Shown: positions 55,842 to 64,000 of the stretch, piece after piece
Numbering within the stretch: the first letter of the stretch is position 1
How the letters are laid out: the number at the start of each line of letters is the position of its first letter
Origin: PALSA-612 sp035652235
Lineage (GTDB): Bacteria; Actinomycetota; Thermoleophilia; Gaiellales; Gaiellaceae
Direction: 5' to 3'
Assembly: GCA_035652235.1 (NCBI GenBank)
Contig: DASREE010000008.1
Location: 186,001 to 250,000 of the forward strand
Length of the DNA: 64,000 nt
Made by a program: the position numbers and the translations under genes
Notes under the pieces: generated by a model
The model's input: only the letters and a program-made list of their open reading frames with translations
The model's database searches: none
What the model was told of the DNA's origin: nothing

Positions 55842-57206
55842 ATGGCAGCGATCGAGTCGGCAGGGCGAGCGACGAGCGACCCGGGGAAGCGGGCGGAAGC
55901 GCTCGAGCGGATGAAGCGCGAGAACGTCGAGTTCGTGCTGCTCTGGTTCACGGACATCGAGGGCCACTTGAAGAGCTTCGCGATCACCCCCGCCGAGCTC
56001 GAGGACGCCCTCGACGACGGCATGGGCTTCGACGGCTCGTCGATCACGGGCTTCAACGCGATCGAGGAGTCGGACATGGTCGCGATCCCCGACCCCGAGA
56101 CGTTCCAGCTGATGCCGTGGAAGCAGGGCGAGTCGAAGGTTGCCCGCATGATCTGCGACGTCGTCACCCCGGACGGCAAGCCGTACGAGGGCGACCCTCG
56201 CTACGTGCTGCGCCGCGCACTCGAGCGGATGGAGTCGCTCGGCTTCGACACGTTCAACGTCGGCCCGGAACTCGAGTACTTCCTGTTCAAGTCGCACGAC
56301 GGGACGGAGACGCTGGACGAGGGCGGCTACTTCGCGATGACGACGATGGACGCGGCGACGGAGCTGCGCAACGAGACGATCCGCGCGCTCGAGTCGATGG
56401 GCATCCCCGTCGAGTACCACCACCACGAGGTTGGCCCGTCGCAGCACGAGATCGACATGCGCTTTGCGAACGCGCTGGACATGGCGGACTACGTGCTCAC
56501 CTACCGCCTCGTCGTCAAGGAGATCGCGGCGAAGAACGGCGTGTACGCCACGTTCATGCCGAAGCCGATCTTCGGCGAGAACGGGTCGGGGATGCACACG
56601 CACCAGTCGCTGTTCGCGAACGGCCGCAACGCCTTCTTCGACCCCGACGACGAGTGGCACCTGTCGGACGTCGGCAAGGCGTTCATCGCCGGGCAGCTCA
56701 AGCACGCGCGCGAGATCTCGGCGGTGTTCGCGCAGTGGGTGAACTCGTACAAGCGCCTCGTGCCCGGTTACGAGGCGCCGGTGTACGTGGCCTGGTCGCA
56801 GCGCAACCGCTCGGCGCTGATCCGCATCCCGCTGTACAAGCCGGGGGCGGAGCAGGCGACCCGGGCGGAGCTCCGCTGTCCCGATCCCGCGTGCAACCCG
56901 TACCTGACCTTCGCCTGCCTGCTGCAGGCGGGGCTGGAAGGGGTCGAGAAGGGCTACGAGCTGCCGCCGCCGATGGAGACGAACCTCTACCACCTGACGG
57001 CGGAGCAGCGCCGCGAGCGTGGCATCGTCTCGCTGCCGGAGACGCTCGGCGAGGCGATCGACGAGCTGGCGCAGTCCGAGCTCGTGCGCAAGGCGCTCGG
57101 CCCGCACATCTTCGACCGCTACGTGGAGCTGAAGCGGAAGGAGTGGGACGAGTACCGGGTGCAGCTGACGGCGTGGGAGATGGACCGCTACCTCTCCGTC
57201 CTCTGA
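55842..57206 (+). CDS. glnA: Glutamine synthetase type I (alpha subtype)
   Basis: 454 residues from ATG 55842. Motifs: FTDIEGHLKSFAI, GMGFDGSSITGFNAIEESDM, NVGPELEYFLF (metal Glu), EVGPSQHEIDM, PKPIFGENGSGMHTHQSLF (ATP/metal), NPYLTFACLLQAGLEGVEKG. The adenylylation site NLYDLP of beta-type enzymes is NLYHLTAEQRRERGI here, with the short length, so it is GS I-alpha and is controlled by feedback and expression rather than by GlnE. Confidence 0.96.
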   Translation: MAAIESAGRATSDPGKRAEALERMKRENVEFVLLWFTDIEGHLKSFAITPAELEDALDDGMGFDGSSITGFNAIEESDMVAIPDPETFQLMPWKQGESKVARMICDVVTPDGKPYEGDPRYVLRRALERMESLGFDTFNVGPELEYFLFKSHDGTETLDEGGYFAMTTMDAATELRNETIRALESMGIPVEYHHHEVGPSQHEIDMRFANALDMADYVLTYRLVVKEIAAKNGVYATFMPKPIFGENGSGMHTHQSLFANGRNAFFDPDDEWHLSDVGKAFIAGQLKHAREISAVFAQWVNSYKRLVPGYEAPVYVAWSQRNRSALIRIPLYKPGAEQATRAELRCPDPACNPYLTFACLLQAGLEGVEKGYELPPPMETNLYHLTAEQRRERGIVSLPETLGEAIDELAQSELVRKALGPHIFDRYVELKRKEWDEYRVQLTAWEMDRYLSVL

Positions 57207-57211
57207 TCCAT

Positions 57212-57251
57212 GTGAGGCCTCACCCCGCGGCAGGTCCAGCCTTTCGCGGGG
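57212..57251 (+). terminator. Paired hairpins after glnA
   Basis: GTGAGGCCTCAC (57212-57223), a perfect 12-bp palindrome 5 bp beyond the stop, followed by CCCCGC...GCGGGG (57223-57251). No T tract. Likely transcript end of glnA. Confidence 0.5.
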
Positions 57252-57289
57252 CGCGGCCTCTTCCACCTAGTTCCCCTCGCCGGCGCGCC

Positions 57290-58770
57290 CACCCGCGCCG
57301 GGTGAAAATGGGTGATGATCGCGGTGTCGTCTGCCGGACGCCGCGTTTCCTATGGTGCTTGTGAGCCCGTGGTCTAGTTTGGCGTGGGAGCCTTCCCCGG
57401 ATCCCGGGACTGTTGCCTTGAGCACGCTCTTCAGACTCGTCTGTTTCGGAGGCTCCTGGCGGGCGGCGGTCGTTCTCGGTCGAGTGGAGGGGGTTTGCGA
57501 TGGAGGTGATCGTCGAGCGCGCGGCGGCGCTTGATGTGCATAAGGCGCAGGTGACCGCGTGCGTGCGCGTCCCGGGCAAGGGTGGCGCGCGGGTGCAGGA
57601 GGTCGTCCAGTTTCAGACGACGGTTCGCGGGCTGTTGACGCTGCGCGACTGGCTGGCCGCGCACCGGGTGAGGCAGGTGGCGATGGAGGCGACCGGCGTG
57701 TACTGGAAGCCGGTCTGGGCGGTGCTCGAGGACGACTTCGAGCTGCTGCTGGTCAACGCCCGCCATGTCAAGCAGGTCCCCGGTCGCAAGACCGACGTCT
57801 CCGATGCCGCCTGGCTGTGCCAGCTCGCCGAGGCAGGCTTGCTGCGGGCGAGCTTCGTGCCGCCGAAGCCGATCCGGCAGCTGCGCCAGCTGACCCGCTA
57901 CCGCAAGGCGCAGGTCAAGGAGCGCCAGCGGGAGGCGCAGCGGCTGCACAAGGCGCTGGAGGACACCGGGATCAAGCTCGACTGCGTCGCCACCGACATC
58001 CTCGGTGTCTCCGGCCGGGCGATGCTGGACGCGCTCGTCCGGGGCACGACCGACCCGGAGGTGCTGGCCGATCTCGCCCGCGGCAAGCTGCGCAAGAAGA
58101 TCGCCGCGCTCGAGGAGGCGCTCGAGGGCCGCTTCGAGCCGCTGCACGCGCTGCTGGTCGGCTCGATTCTCGCCCACCTCGACTTCCTCGACGAGCAGAT
58201 CGCGCGGCTCTCGGAGGCGATCGAGGAGCAGCTGCGCCCTTTCAAAGCGGCCGTTGAACTGCTGCGCTCGCTCGACGGGATCGAGACGCGCACGGCCGAG
58301 AACATCCTCGCCGAGATCGGCCTCGACATGAGCGTCTTCCCCTCCGCCGCCCACCTCGCCTCCTGGGCCGGCCAGTGCCCCGGCAACGACCAATCCGCCG
58401 GCAAACGCCGCTCCGGCCGCAGCCGCAAGGGCTCGAAGTGGCTCAACGACGCGCTCAAGGACGCCGCCATGGCCGCGATCCGAACCAACGACAGCTACCT
58501 GCAAGCCCAGTACCAGCGGCTACGACCGCGGATCGGGCACGGCCGCGCGCTCGGCGCCGTCAAACACTCGATCATCTGCACCTGCTGGCACATGCTCCAA
58601 ACCGGCGAGCTCTACCGCGACCTCGGCGGCGACTACTTCCGCCGTCGCGACCCGGAACGCCAAACCCGACGGCTCGTCGCCCAGCTCGAACGCCTCGGCC
58701 ACAAAGTCACCCTCGAAACCCTCCCGGAGGCCGCCTGAGGCCAGACGGTTCCCACACCCTCAGCGTCATT
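57290..58770 (+). mobile_element. IS110-family insertion sequence (ends approximate)
   Basis: The element holds one transposase gene, a ~200-nt non-coding left part and a right part of under 40 nt before the MFS stop. No terminal inverted repeats are seen, as expected for IS110. The long left end places it with the IS110 (not IS1111) subgroup, whose bridge RNA is encoded upstream of the recombinase. GGAGCC (57387-57392) can pair with GGCTCC (57451-57456) around inner hairpins such as CCCGG-ATC-CCGGG. Exact borders cannot be set from one copy. Confidence 0.7.
57500..58738 (+). CDS. IS110-family transposase (DEDD recombinase)
   Basis: 412 residues from ATG 57500, intact. The N-terminal RuvC-like DEDD domain has Asp in AALDVHKAQVTA, Glu in VAMEATGVYWKPV, and Asps in VPGRKTDVSDAAWLCQL. 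A coiled-coil middle precedes the Transposase_20 domain (LRSLDGIETRTAENILAEIG, HLASWAGQCPGNDQSAGKR with the catalytic Ser region, SKWLNDALKDAAMAA). No frameshift, so the element may be active. Same GC-rich composition as its neighbours. Confidence 0.95.
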   Translation: MEVIVERAAALDVHKAQVTACVRVPGKGGARVQEVVQFQTTVRGLLTLRDWLAAHRVRQVAMEATGVYWKPVWAVLEDDFELLLVNARHVKQVPGRKTDVSDAAWLCQLAEAGLLRASFVPPKPIRQLRQLTRYRKAQVKERQREAQRLHKALEDTGIKLDCVATDILGVSGRAMLDALVRGTTDPEVLADLARGKLRKKIAALEEALEGRFEPLHALLVGSILAHLDFLDEQIARLSEAIEEQLRPFKAAVELLRSLDGIETRTAENILAEIGLDMSVFPSAAHLASWAGQCPGNDQSAGKRRSGRSRKGSKWLNDALKDAAMAAIRTNDSYLQAQYQRLRPRIGHGRALGAVKHSIICTCWHMLQTGELYRDLGGDYFRRRDPERQTRRLVAQLERLGHKVTLETLPEAA

Positions 58771-58776
58771 TTCCCT

Positions 58777-59955
58777 TCAGGAGAGCGAGGCGGGGGCGAG
58801 CTCGCGCTCCCGGCGGTCGTGCGGAAGGCCGAGGGCCAATGCCGCTCCGAGCGCGGGACCGATCGCCGTGCCGATCAGCGCCGCCTTCAGGTCGACGGCG
58901 TCGGCGACGCTGCCGAGGACGACGGCCGCGACGCCGCCGAGGCCGATGGCGAGGCCGACGGACATCCCCGACGCCCAGGCGACGCGCGTCGGCAGGTACT
59001 CCTGGCTCATCACGATCGTCACCGAGAAGGTGCTGACGACGACCGCGCCGGCGAAGCAGACGGCGACCGCCCCGGGAAGGCCGCCGGCGAACACGTACAG
59101 CACGATCAGGCCCGGAGAGACGAGCAGGCTCGCAAGGAGCACCGTCCGGCGGCCGAGGCGGTCGGCGAGCGGGCCGGCGCACAAGGTGCCGGCCACGCCT
59201 GCGAGCAGGACGAGGGCGAGGATGCTGTTCCCGTACGACTTCGAGTGGCCGCGGGCGACCTCGAACTGCGGCACGAACGTGAACAGCCCGTAGTAGGCGA
59301 CGCTCCGGAGCGCGACGATCGCGAGCAGCAGCCGGAAGGCGCCCGGGCGGTCGTCCGCCGGCCGGGCCTGCGTCGTCGTCTGCTCTCGCCGTCCGACGAG
59401 CGCCTCGAGCCGGACGTGCTCGTGTGCGAGCACGAGCCCGACGGCGACCCCGGGGACGAGGAGCAGCAGGCCACCGTGGAGGCCGAGCCCGCCGATGGCG
59501 CCGGTGACGAGGAGCGGCCCGAGCGCGAAGCCGACGTTCCCGCCGGTCGAGAAGAGCGCCATGCCGCTCGCCCGGCGGGCGCCGCTCGCGTGCCCGGCGA
59601 GCTTCATCGCCTCGGGGTGGAAGGCGCCGATGCCGAGGCCGGAGACGGCGACGAGGACGAGGAGGACGGCGTAGGTGGGCGCCTGCGCACCGACGGCGAT
59701 GCCCGCCCCCCCGAGCGCGACCCCGGCCGAGGTGAGCCAGACGGCGCCGCGGCGATCCGACCACAGCCCGAAGAGCGGCTGCACGATCGAGGAGGTCAGT
59801 GTCGCCACGAGCACGACCGCCGCCGTCATCGTGTAGGAGAGGCCAAGCTCCGGCTTGAGGTAGACGAGCAGCGCGGGCAGCGCGCCCTGGCTCAGGTCCG
59901 CTGCGAGGTGTCCGAGCGACAGCGCACCCATCCCCCGCCGGTCGACGCCGCGCAC
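58777..59955 (-). CDS. MFS transporter (Fsr-like)
   Basis: 392 residues from GTG 59955; TATCCT lies 6 nt upstream, a leaderless start. Twelve helices. LGHLAADLSQGALPALLVYLKPELGLSYTMTAAVVL and FGLWSDRRGAVWLT match the fosmidomycin-resistance-like branch of the major facilitator superfamily; a second loop PLADRLGRRTVLLASLL carries the MFS motif. Substrate unknown, drug or metabolite efflux being most likely. The IS110 element ends within a few bp of its stop. Confidence 0.9.
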   Translation of the reverse strand: MRGVDRRGMGALSLGHLAADLSQGALPALLVYLKPELGLSYTMTAAVVLVATLTSSIVQPLFGLWSDRRGAVWLTSAGVALGGAGIAVGAQAPTYAVLLVLVAVSGLGIGAFHPEAMKLAGHASGARRASGMALFSTGGNVGFALGPLLVTGAIGGLGLHGGLLLLVPGVAVGLVLAHEHVRLEALVGRREQTTTQARPADDRPGAFRLLLAIVALRSVAYYGLFTFVPQFEVARGHSKSYGNSILALVLLAGVAGTLCAGPLADRLGRRTVLLASLLVSPGLIVLYVFAGGLPGAVAVCFAGAVVVSTFSVTIVMSQEYLPTRVAWASGMSVGLAIGLGGVAAVVLGSVADAVDLKAALIGTAIGPALGAALALGLPHDRRERELAPASLS

Positions 59956-60290
59956 ATGGCGAGGATAGGGCCTGCGACGTTCGGGAGCGCGCCGAACCGG
60001 CGCGGCCGTCGTCAACCAGGCGGGAGGGAGCGGCAACTGGTTCGTGTACACCGGCACGACGACGCCGGTGAGCGGCGGTGCGATCCCGGCGCCGGCTGAC
60101 GCACGCGAAGATCTGCAAGGCGACGTAAGCGCCGCGAGCGGCGAGAAGGATGCTTCGGAGGGCTCGCGCAGGCGGGCCTTCCGCGTTGCGGACCCCTGCG
60201 CCGGAACGTCCGGATCGTCGTCGGGCGGATGCGATCTGCCCGGCACGCCGAGCTCTCCTTCCGAGCTCTCCGGCTGCGGCGTGGCCGACA
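59956..60290. other. Gene-free 335-bp gap between the MFS gene and tRNA-Glu
   Basis: Contains the MFS promoter (TATCCT, 59967-59962 on the minus strand). Just downstream of the tRNA in its direction of transcription is a hairpin GAGCTC-N7-GAGCTC with GCC/GGC flanks (60247-60274), a plausible tRNA terminator or processing site. I see no protein gene. Confidence 0.5.
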
Positions 60291-60363
60291 AGGCGCATAC
60301 GGGATTCGAACCCGTGCCGCCGCCGTGAGAGGGCGGTGTCCTAGGCCACTAGACGAATGCGCC
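60291..60363 (-). tRNA. tRNA-Glu (anticodon CTC)
   Basis: Minus-strand cloverleaf: acceptor GGCGCAT/ATGCGCC, D-arm with TCTAGTGGCCTAGGA, anticodon stem CCGCC/GGCGG with loop CTCTCAC (anticodon CTC at 60329-60327), T-arm CGGGTTCGAATCCCG. The CTC anticodon and the TCTAGTGGCCTAGGACACC block are standard for bacterial tRNA-Glu. CCA is not encoded. Confidence 0.95.
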
Positions 60364-60401
60364 CGGCGCCCGACAGTGTACCGGCTCGGGCGCCGCACCC
60401 C

Positions 60402-62114
60402 TCAGTCGAGGACGATGCCGACGACGACCTTGCCGACGACGCCGCGGCGGAAGACGAAGTCCGTGACCACGTGCCCGGGAAGGAAGCTGCCCACATGGCA
60501 GTCGCCGACGGCGGGCGCGCCGCTGCAACGGACGCGCGGCACCCTCGCCCGCACCTGCGCCCAGGTCGAGCCGACGCCGACGCCGCTCGCCGTGCGCTCG
60601 CGCGCGAGCGTCGTCACGATCCCGGTCGCCTTCGCATCACCCTGGAAGTCGACGACGTAGCCGGCGTAGCGGAGCTCGGTGTAGGAGCCGAACTCGTTGT
60701 TCGCGTGCACCACTCGGCGCGGCCGGCCGAGCACCGCCCGCACGCGCCCCTGGCTCATGCCGAGGAGGACGCCGCCGATGCCCTTGCCGACGACGATCGT
60801 CGAGCCGGCCGGGGCCGCGAGGACGAGCGCGAGGACAGCCACCGCCGCCCCGCTCCCGGCGAGCAGCGAGAGCTGGCGCTGCGCCTTGCCGCGCAGCACG
60901 GCGAGCGGGCTCGCGTGCGGGTAGCGGTCGCTGAGCACGAGGCCGTACGCCTGCCCCGCCGCCAGGTACCCGAGCACGAAGGCACCCGCCTGCTGCAGGC
61001 CCTCCGGCATACGTCCCGTCGCGAGCGAGGCGAACCAGCCGAGGATCCAGACGACGGCGAGCAGCGGGACGAGAGCGCCGGCGAGAGCGAGCGCCGGCAG
61101 GGCCAGCACGGGCCGGAAGCAGGTGATCCAGCGGCTCTGCCGCGCCGGCGCCGCGAGCTCGACGTCGAGCGGGTAGCTCCCCGCCCTGCCGACGAACCCG
61201 GGGAAGGGGTTGCCGACGAGGGAGAGGAAGGCGCCGAGGTGGACGCCGTAGCGGACGTACGCCTCCAGGAACCGCCTGAGCGGTGCCGGCGAGCGGCCCG
61301 TGGCCAGGGTGGCGAGCCAGTTGGCGAGGGCGGCGGGCCAGGCGACGAGCGACCAGAGGCCGAACCAGACGAGGTGCGGCGCCGACAGGGGGAGACGGAA
61401 GAAGACCGTGAGCCGCGAGCGCCGCAGGTCGTCGGCGTTCGCGAGCCACGGCCTCGCGTCGTCCTCGGGCGGCGGCTCGACCGTCGCGAGCATCGCCACC
61501 GGGTCGCTCGCCGGGTAGCGCGAGGTGAGCAGGAACACGTAGCCGTACGTCTGCGCCGAGTAGCCGATCGACCAGGCGGTGAGGTCGCGGAGCCCCTGCG
61601 GCGAGCGACCGCGGAAGAGCGAGGCAAACCACGACAGCACCGCCGCCCAGTGGGCGACGCCCGGACCGCTCGAGCCGCGTCCGGAGCTGCCGCCGCCCGT
61701 GAGCGTGCCGGCAAGCACGAGCGCGGGCACGGCGAGCACGATCCGGAAGAGGGTGGCGAACCGGCGCTGCCTCGCCGGAGGGTCGATCTCCAGGTCGACC
61801 GGGTAGTCGGGGAGCCGGCTGCCCGCGAAGAACTTCGGGTACGGGCCCGCCGCGAGCAGCAGGTAGGCGGACACGTGCGTCGTGTAGCGCAGGTACCCCG
61901 CCAGGAAGTCGTGAAGGCCCCGGGGGAGGATGCCGCGGAAGAGCGTCGCGAGCCAGCCGAGGAAGCCGACGACGACGGCGACGATCCCGAACGCGACCAG
62001 GACGACGAGGTGGGGGAGGACGAGCAGCAGCCGGAAGAGGACCGTCACACGGTTGCGCTCGAGGTCGTCGCGGACGACCAGGCGAATCGGGTGCCGCTGC
62101 CCCTCGCGGGCCAT
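60402..62114 (-). CDS. Membrane protein with four DUF4389-like repeats and a C-terminal SmpA-like domain
   Basis: 570 residues. Four modules open with similar phrases: NRVTVLFRLLLVLPHLVVL (~20), RFATLFRIVLAVPALVLAG (~118), SRLTVFFRLPLSAPHLVWF (~230), SRWITCFRPVLALPALALAG (~335). Each has paired helices and ends near YPxxxDPV or YPLDVE, so the protein is two tandem DUF4389 pairs. A final helix (~435-455) leads to an extracytoplasmic domain (~460-570; GIGGVLLGMSQGRVRAVLGRPRRV, paired Cys in VRCSGAPAVGDCHVG) of BamE/SmpA-like shape. Function unknown. Confidence 0.82.
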   Translation of the reverse strand: MAREGQRHPIRLVVRDDLERNRVTVLFRLLLVLPHLVVLVAFGIVAVVVGFLGWLATLFRGILPRGLHDFLAGYLRYTTHVSAYLLLAAGPYPKFFAGSRLPDYPVDLEIDPPARQRRFATLFRIVLAVPALVLAGTLTGGGSSGRGSSGPGVAHWAAVLSWFASLFRGRSPQGLRDLTAWSIGYSAQTYGYVFLLTSRYPASDPVAMLATVEPPPEDDARPWLANADDLRRSRLTVFFRLPLSAPHLVWFGLWSLVAWPAALANWLATLATGRSPAPLRRFLEAYVRYGVHLGAFLSLVGNPFPGFVGRAGSYPLDVELAAPARQSRWITCFRPVLALPALALAGALVPLLAVVWILGWFASLATGRMPEGLQQAGAFVLGYLAAGQAYGLVLSDRYPHASPLAVLRGKAQRQLSLLAGSGAAVAVLALVLAAPAGSTIVVGKGIGGVLLGMSQGRVRAVLGRPRRVVHANNEFGSYTELRYAGYVVDFQGDAKATGIVTTLARERTASGVGVGSTWAQVRARVPRVRCSGAPAVGDCHVGSFLPGHVVTDFVFRRGVVGKVVVGIVLD

Positions 62115-62125
62115 CGGGCTCGACC

Positions 62126-63082
62126 CTAGCTGCTCGCCTCTGGCCGCTCAAGCTCACGGCGGGCCGGGGCGACGAGCCGCTTCCAGCGGACCGTGCGCGC
62201 CATCGCCGCGAGCGCCGCCAGCCCGAGCAGCACGTTGGCGGCCGTCAGGGCGATCTGCATGCCGACGCTGAAGCTGACGAGCGCGGTCTTCGCCAGCGGC
62301 TCCCGGCGGAAGACGTACACGATCAGCCCCTGCTGCGTCCCGATCCCGCCGGGCGTGAACGGCAACAGCGTCGACAGGCTCTGCACCGCGAGCACGAGCA
62401 GCGTCGCGTGCGCCGACGCCGGCACGTGGAATGCCCGCAGGAAGCAGTAGACGGTCGCAGCACGGGCGACCCACGACAGCGCCTGCCAGCCGACGACGCC
62501 GGTCACGAACCGCCGCGGCTGGCGCAGGATGGCGAAGCCCGCCCCGACCCGCTGCCTGAAGCCCTCGACGTGCCGCGACCAGACGACGACGAGCAGGACG
62601 ATCACGGTCACCCAGACGACGGCGATAAGGATCGTCGCGTGCGGATGGTGCGCCGGCCAGTGCCAGTCGATCGAAGGGAGCTTCGGCAGCACGTCGAGGC
62701 CAGGCAGGACGTGCTGCGTCAGCGCCCAGAGCAGGATGCCGGCGGCGACGACGGAGTCGAACAGCGTCTCGACGAGGAGCGTGGGCGCGAGCGTGACGTA
62801 GCTCGTGCCCTCGACCCGGTGCTTCGTGAGGACGAGCTTGACCACGTCGCCTGCCCGGGCCGGGGCGATGGAGTTGACGCCCACGCCGGCCACGTACGCC
62901 CCGAAGACGGCAAGCCGGCGCACGCGCGCGGTCGGGAAGGAGGCGGCGAGGATGTTCCGCCAGGCGAGCGACCTGGCCACGAGGCGCGCCAGGTGGCAGG
63001 CGAGCGCCACGCCGAGCATCGTCCAGCCGACGGCCGCCAGCTGGTCGAAGAACGTCCGGGCGGCGTCGACGACCTGGCCCAT
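62126..63082 (-). CDS. Lysylphosphatidylglycerol synthase TM-region (UPF0104/AglD-like) membrane protein
   Basis: 318 residues from ATG 63082; TATCGT lies 6 nt upstream (leaderless). Seven to eight helices with family signatures AGVGVNSIAPARAGDVVKLVLTKH near residues 65-90 and LSTLLPFTPGGIGTQQGLIVYVF near 235. Proteins of this fold flip or modify lipids; no catalytic domain is attached. Divergent from the cyclodeaminase-like gene. Confidence 0.88.
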   Translation of the reverse strand: MGQVVDAARTFFDQLAAVGWTMLGVALACHLARLVARSLAWRNILAASFPTARVRRLAVFGAYVAGVGVNSIAPARAGDVVKLVLTKHRVEGTSYVTLAPTLLVETLFDSVVAAGILLWALTQHVLPGLDVLPKLPSIDWHWPAHHPHATILIAVVWVTVIVLLVVVWSRHVEGFRQRVGAGFAILRQPRRFVTGVVGWQALSWVARAATVYCFLRAFHVPASAHATLLVLAVQSLSTLLPFTPGGIGTQQGLIVYVFRREPLAKTALVSFSVGMQIALTAANVLLGLAALAAMARTVRWKRLVAPARRELERPEASS

Positions 63083-63122
63083 GCTGCAACGATACGGCGC
63101 AGCCCGCCCGTACACTGCGGCC

Positions 63123-63707
63123 GTGCCCGCGGACTACGCGTCGATGGCGATCGCCGAGCTGTTCGAGCAGACGGCGGCGCCGACTCCCGCCCCCGGCGGC
63201 GGCTCGATCGCCGCGCTGACCGTCGGCCTGTCGGCGGCGCTCGTGACGATGATCGCACGCTCCTCCCGGGACTCCTGGCCCGACGCGGCCGGGATCGCCG
63301 CGCAGGCGCTCGAGCTGGCGGAGCGCTGCCCACGGCTCGCGCAGGACGACGCGGCGGCCTGGGAGGAGGCGTTCGCCGGGCTTCAGGACGCGGTCGAGGG
63401 CAACAACGAGCCGGGCGCCGCGCCGCTGCGGCCGATGCTCGACCGCTCGGCGGAGTTGCCGCTTGCGATCGCCGAGGCGGGGGCCGACGTGGCCGTTCTG
63501 GCCGCGCTCGCCGCCAGCCGCGGCGACGGAGCGCTGCGCGCGGACGCGATCTCCGCGGCGCTGCTCGCACATGCCGGCGCGCGCGTCGGAGCGCATCTCG
63601 TCGCGGTGAATCTCGGTACACGCGAGGGCGACGCCCGCTCGTCCCGGGCGGCCGCTGCGGAGAGGCGCGCGGCCAGGGCGCTGGCGGACGCGGTCGGCAT
63701 GCCATGA
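63123..63707 (+). CDS. Cyclodeaminase/cyclohydrolase (FTCD_C/FchA-like) protein
   Basis: 194 residues from GTG 63123; TACACT lies 6 nt upstream (leaderless). All-helical family with the folate-site motif APTPAPGGGSIAALTVGLSAALVTMIA at the start and LAASRGDGALRADAISAALLAHAGARVGAHLVAVNL later. Family members act on formimino- or methenyl-tetrahydrofolate. The stop overlaps the sigma-factor start (ATGA), which suggests co-expression but no obvious shared pathway. Confidence 0.88.
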   Translation: MPADYASMAIAELFEQTAAPTPAPGGGSIAALTVGLSAALVTMIARSSRDSWPDAAGIAAQALELAERCPRLAQDDAAAWEEAFAGLQDAVEGNNEPGAAPLRPMLDRSAELPLAIAEAGADVAVLAALAASRGDGALRADAISAALLAHAGARVGAHLVAVNLGTREGDARSSRAAAAERRAARALADAVGMP

Positions 63708-64000
63708 CGGACGAGGCGCGCACCGATGCGGAGCTCGTCCGGCGCTGCCGGCGCGGTGACCCCGACGCCTGGAACGAGCTCGTCGAGCGCTTCTCCCGCT
63801 ACGTGCACGCGATCTGCGCGAAGGGCTTCCGGCTCGAGCCGCACGACGCCGAGGACGCGTTCCAGGAGGCGTTCACGCGCGTCTACACCCGCCTCGACTC
63901 GCTCCGCGACGACTCGGCTGTCCGTCCCTGGATCGCCCAGCTGACCCGCCGCGTCTGCCTCGACCGCCTCGCCGCTGCGGCACGGGAGCAGCCGGTCGAG
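63704..64000 (+). CDS. ECF-type RNA polymerase sigma factor, 3' end cut by window edge
   Basis: ATG 63704 overlaps the preceding stop; the frame is open to the right edge (99 residues seen). Sigma region 2 is complete: LVRRCRRGDPDAWNELVERFSRYVHAIC, then DAEDAFQEAFTRVYTRLDSLRDDSAVRPWIAQLTRRVCLDRL, with the DAEDAFQEAF core-binding motif of sigma-70 ECF proteins. Region 4 would lie beyond the window. Confidence 0.92.
   Translation, partial: MTDEARTDAELVRRCRRGDPDAWNELVERFSRYVHAICAKGFRLEPHDAEDAFQEAFTRVYTRLDSLRDDSAVRPWIAQLTRRVCLDRLAAAAREQPVE

Noticed and set aside
1..64000. CRISPR arrays
   Set aside because: The direct repeats seen are pairs or tandem duplicates (31894, 53146, 55728); none forms a repeat-spacer array and no cas genes are present.
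1..64000. Prophage or genomic island around tRNA-Glu (60291-60363)
   Set aside because: No integrase, att duplication or composition break near the tRNA; the only mobile element recognised is the IS110 copy.

Overview
The window is a very GC-rich, densely packed bacterial chromosome segment. Many genes overlap by ATGA or GTGA. A recurrent TANNNT box lies about 6-9 nt before an ATG or GTG, which points to widespread leaderless mRNAs. A PknB-type kinase/FHA/PP2C cluster, a YerC-type TrpR-family regulator beside his genes, GS type I-alpha, DUF4446 and SIMPL proteins fit a deep-branching actinobacterium, plausibly Thermoleophilia/Gaiellales. That placement is an inference; no rRNA is present.

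Layout. (1) 1-7.5 kb: a Ser/Thr phospho-signalling cluster on the minus strand (PP2C phosphatase cut by the left edge, two FHA proteins, a membrane kinase), then plus-strand membrane/hypothetical genes, an HNH nuclease and a SIMPL protein. (2) 7.5-14 kb: a minus-strand trp operon (leader peptide, trpE, G, D, CF fusion, B, A). (3) 14-21.3 kb: the his region (hisA divergent from yerC, hisG, hisD, a hisC-hisB fusion, hisH, hisF, hisIE). (4) 21.3-25 kb: aroQ, pheA with a Phe leader peptide, leuB and an aminotransferase. (5) 25-30.6 kb: siroheme and sulfate-assimilation genes, and a second threonine-synthase-like gene under a SAM riboswitch. (6) 30.6-36.6 kb: proA, proB, an SRPBCC protein, a membrane glycosyltransferase, amt and glnK. 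(7) 36.7-48.2 kb: one long minus-strand leu/ilv/hom/thr superoperon from a branched-chain leader peptide through leuA, a degenerate leuB paralogue, ilvB, ilvN, ilvC, hom, thrC, thrB, a sulfurtransferase and ilvD. (8) 48.4-57.2 kb: gltB, an ABC exporter, a GNAT protein and glnA. (9) 57.3-64 kb: an IS110-family element, an MFS transporter, tRNA-Glu, membrane proteins, a cyclodeaminase-like protein and an ECF sigma factor cut by the right edge.

The theme is amino-acid biosynthesis and nitrogen/sulfur assimilation with layered cis-regulation. I read three classical leader-peptide systems directly (Trp codons before trpE, Phe codons before pheA, Leu/Val/Ile codons before leuA), a SAM-I riboswitch, and a shared hairpin/terminator leader before both glnA and glnK-amt. 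The most unusual signal is a four-copy intergenic element: CCGCGCGC, then CGGCAC-N5-CGGCAC, then a TANNNT box exactly 22 bp downstream in three copies (33 bp in the fourth). All copies sit in gaps inside the trp, his and thr gene clusters, two pointing along the genes and two against them.
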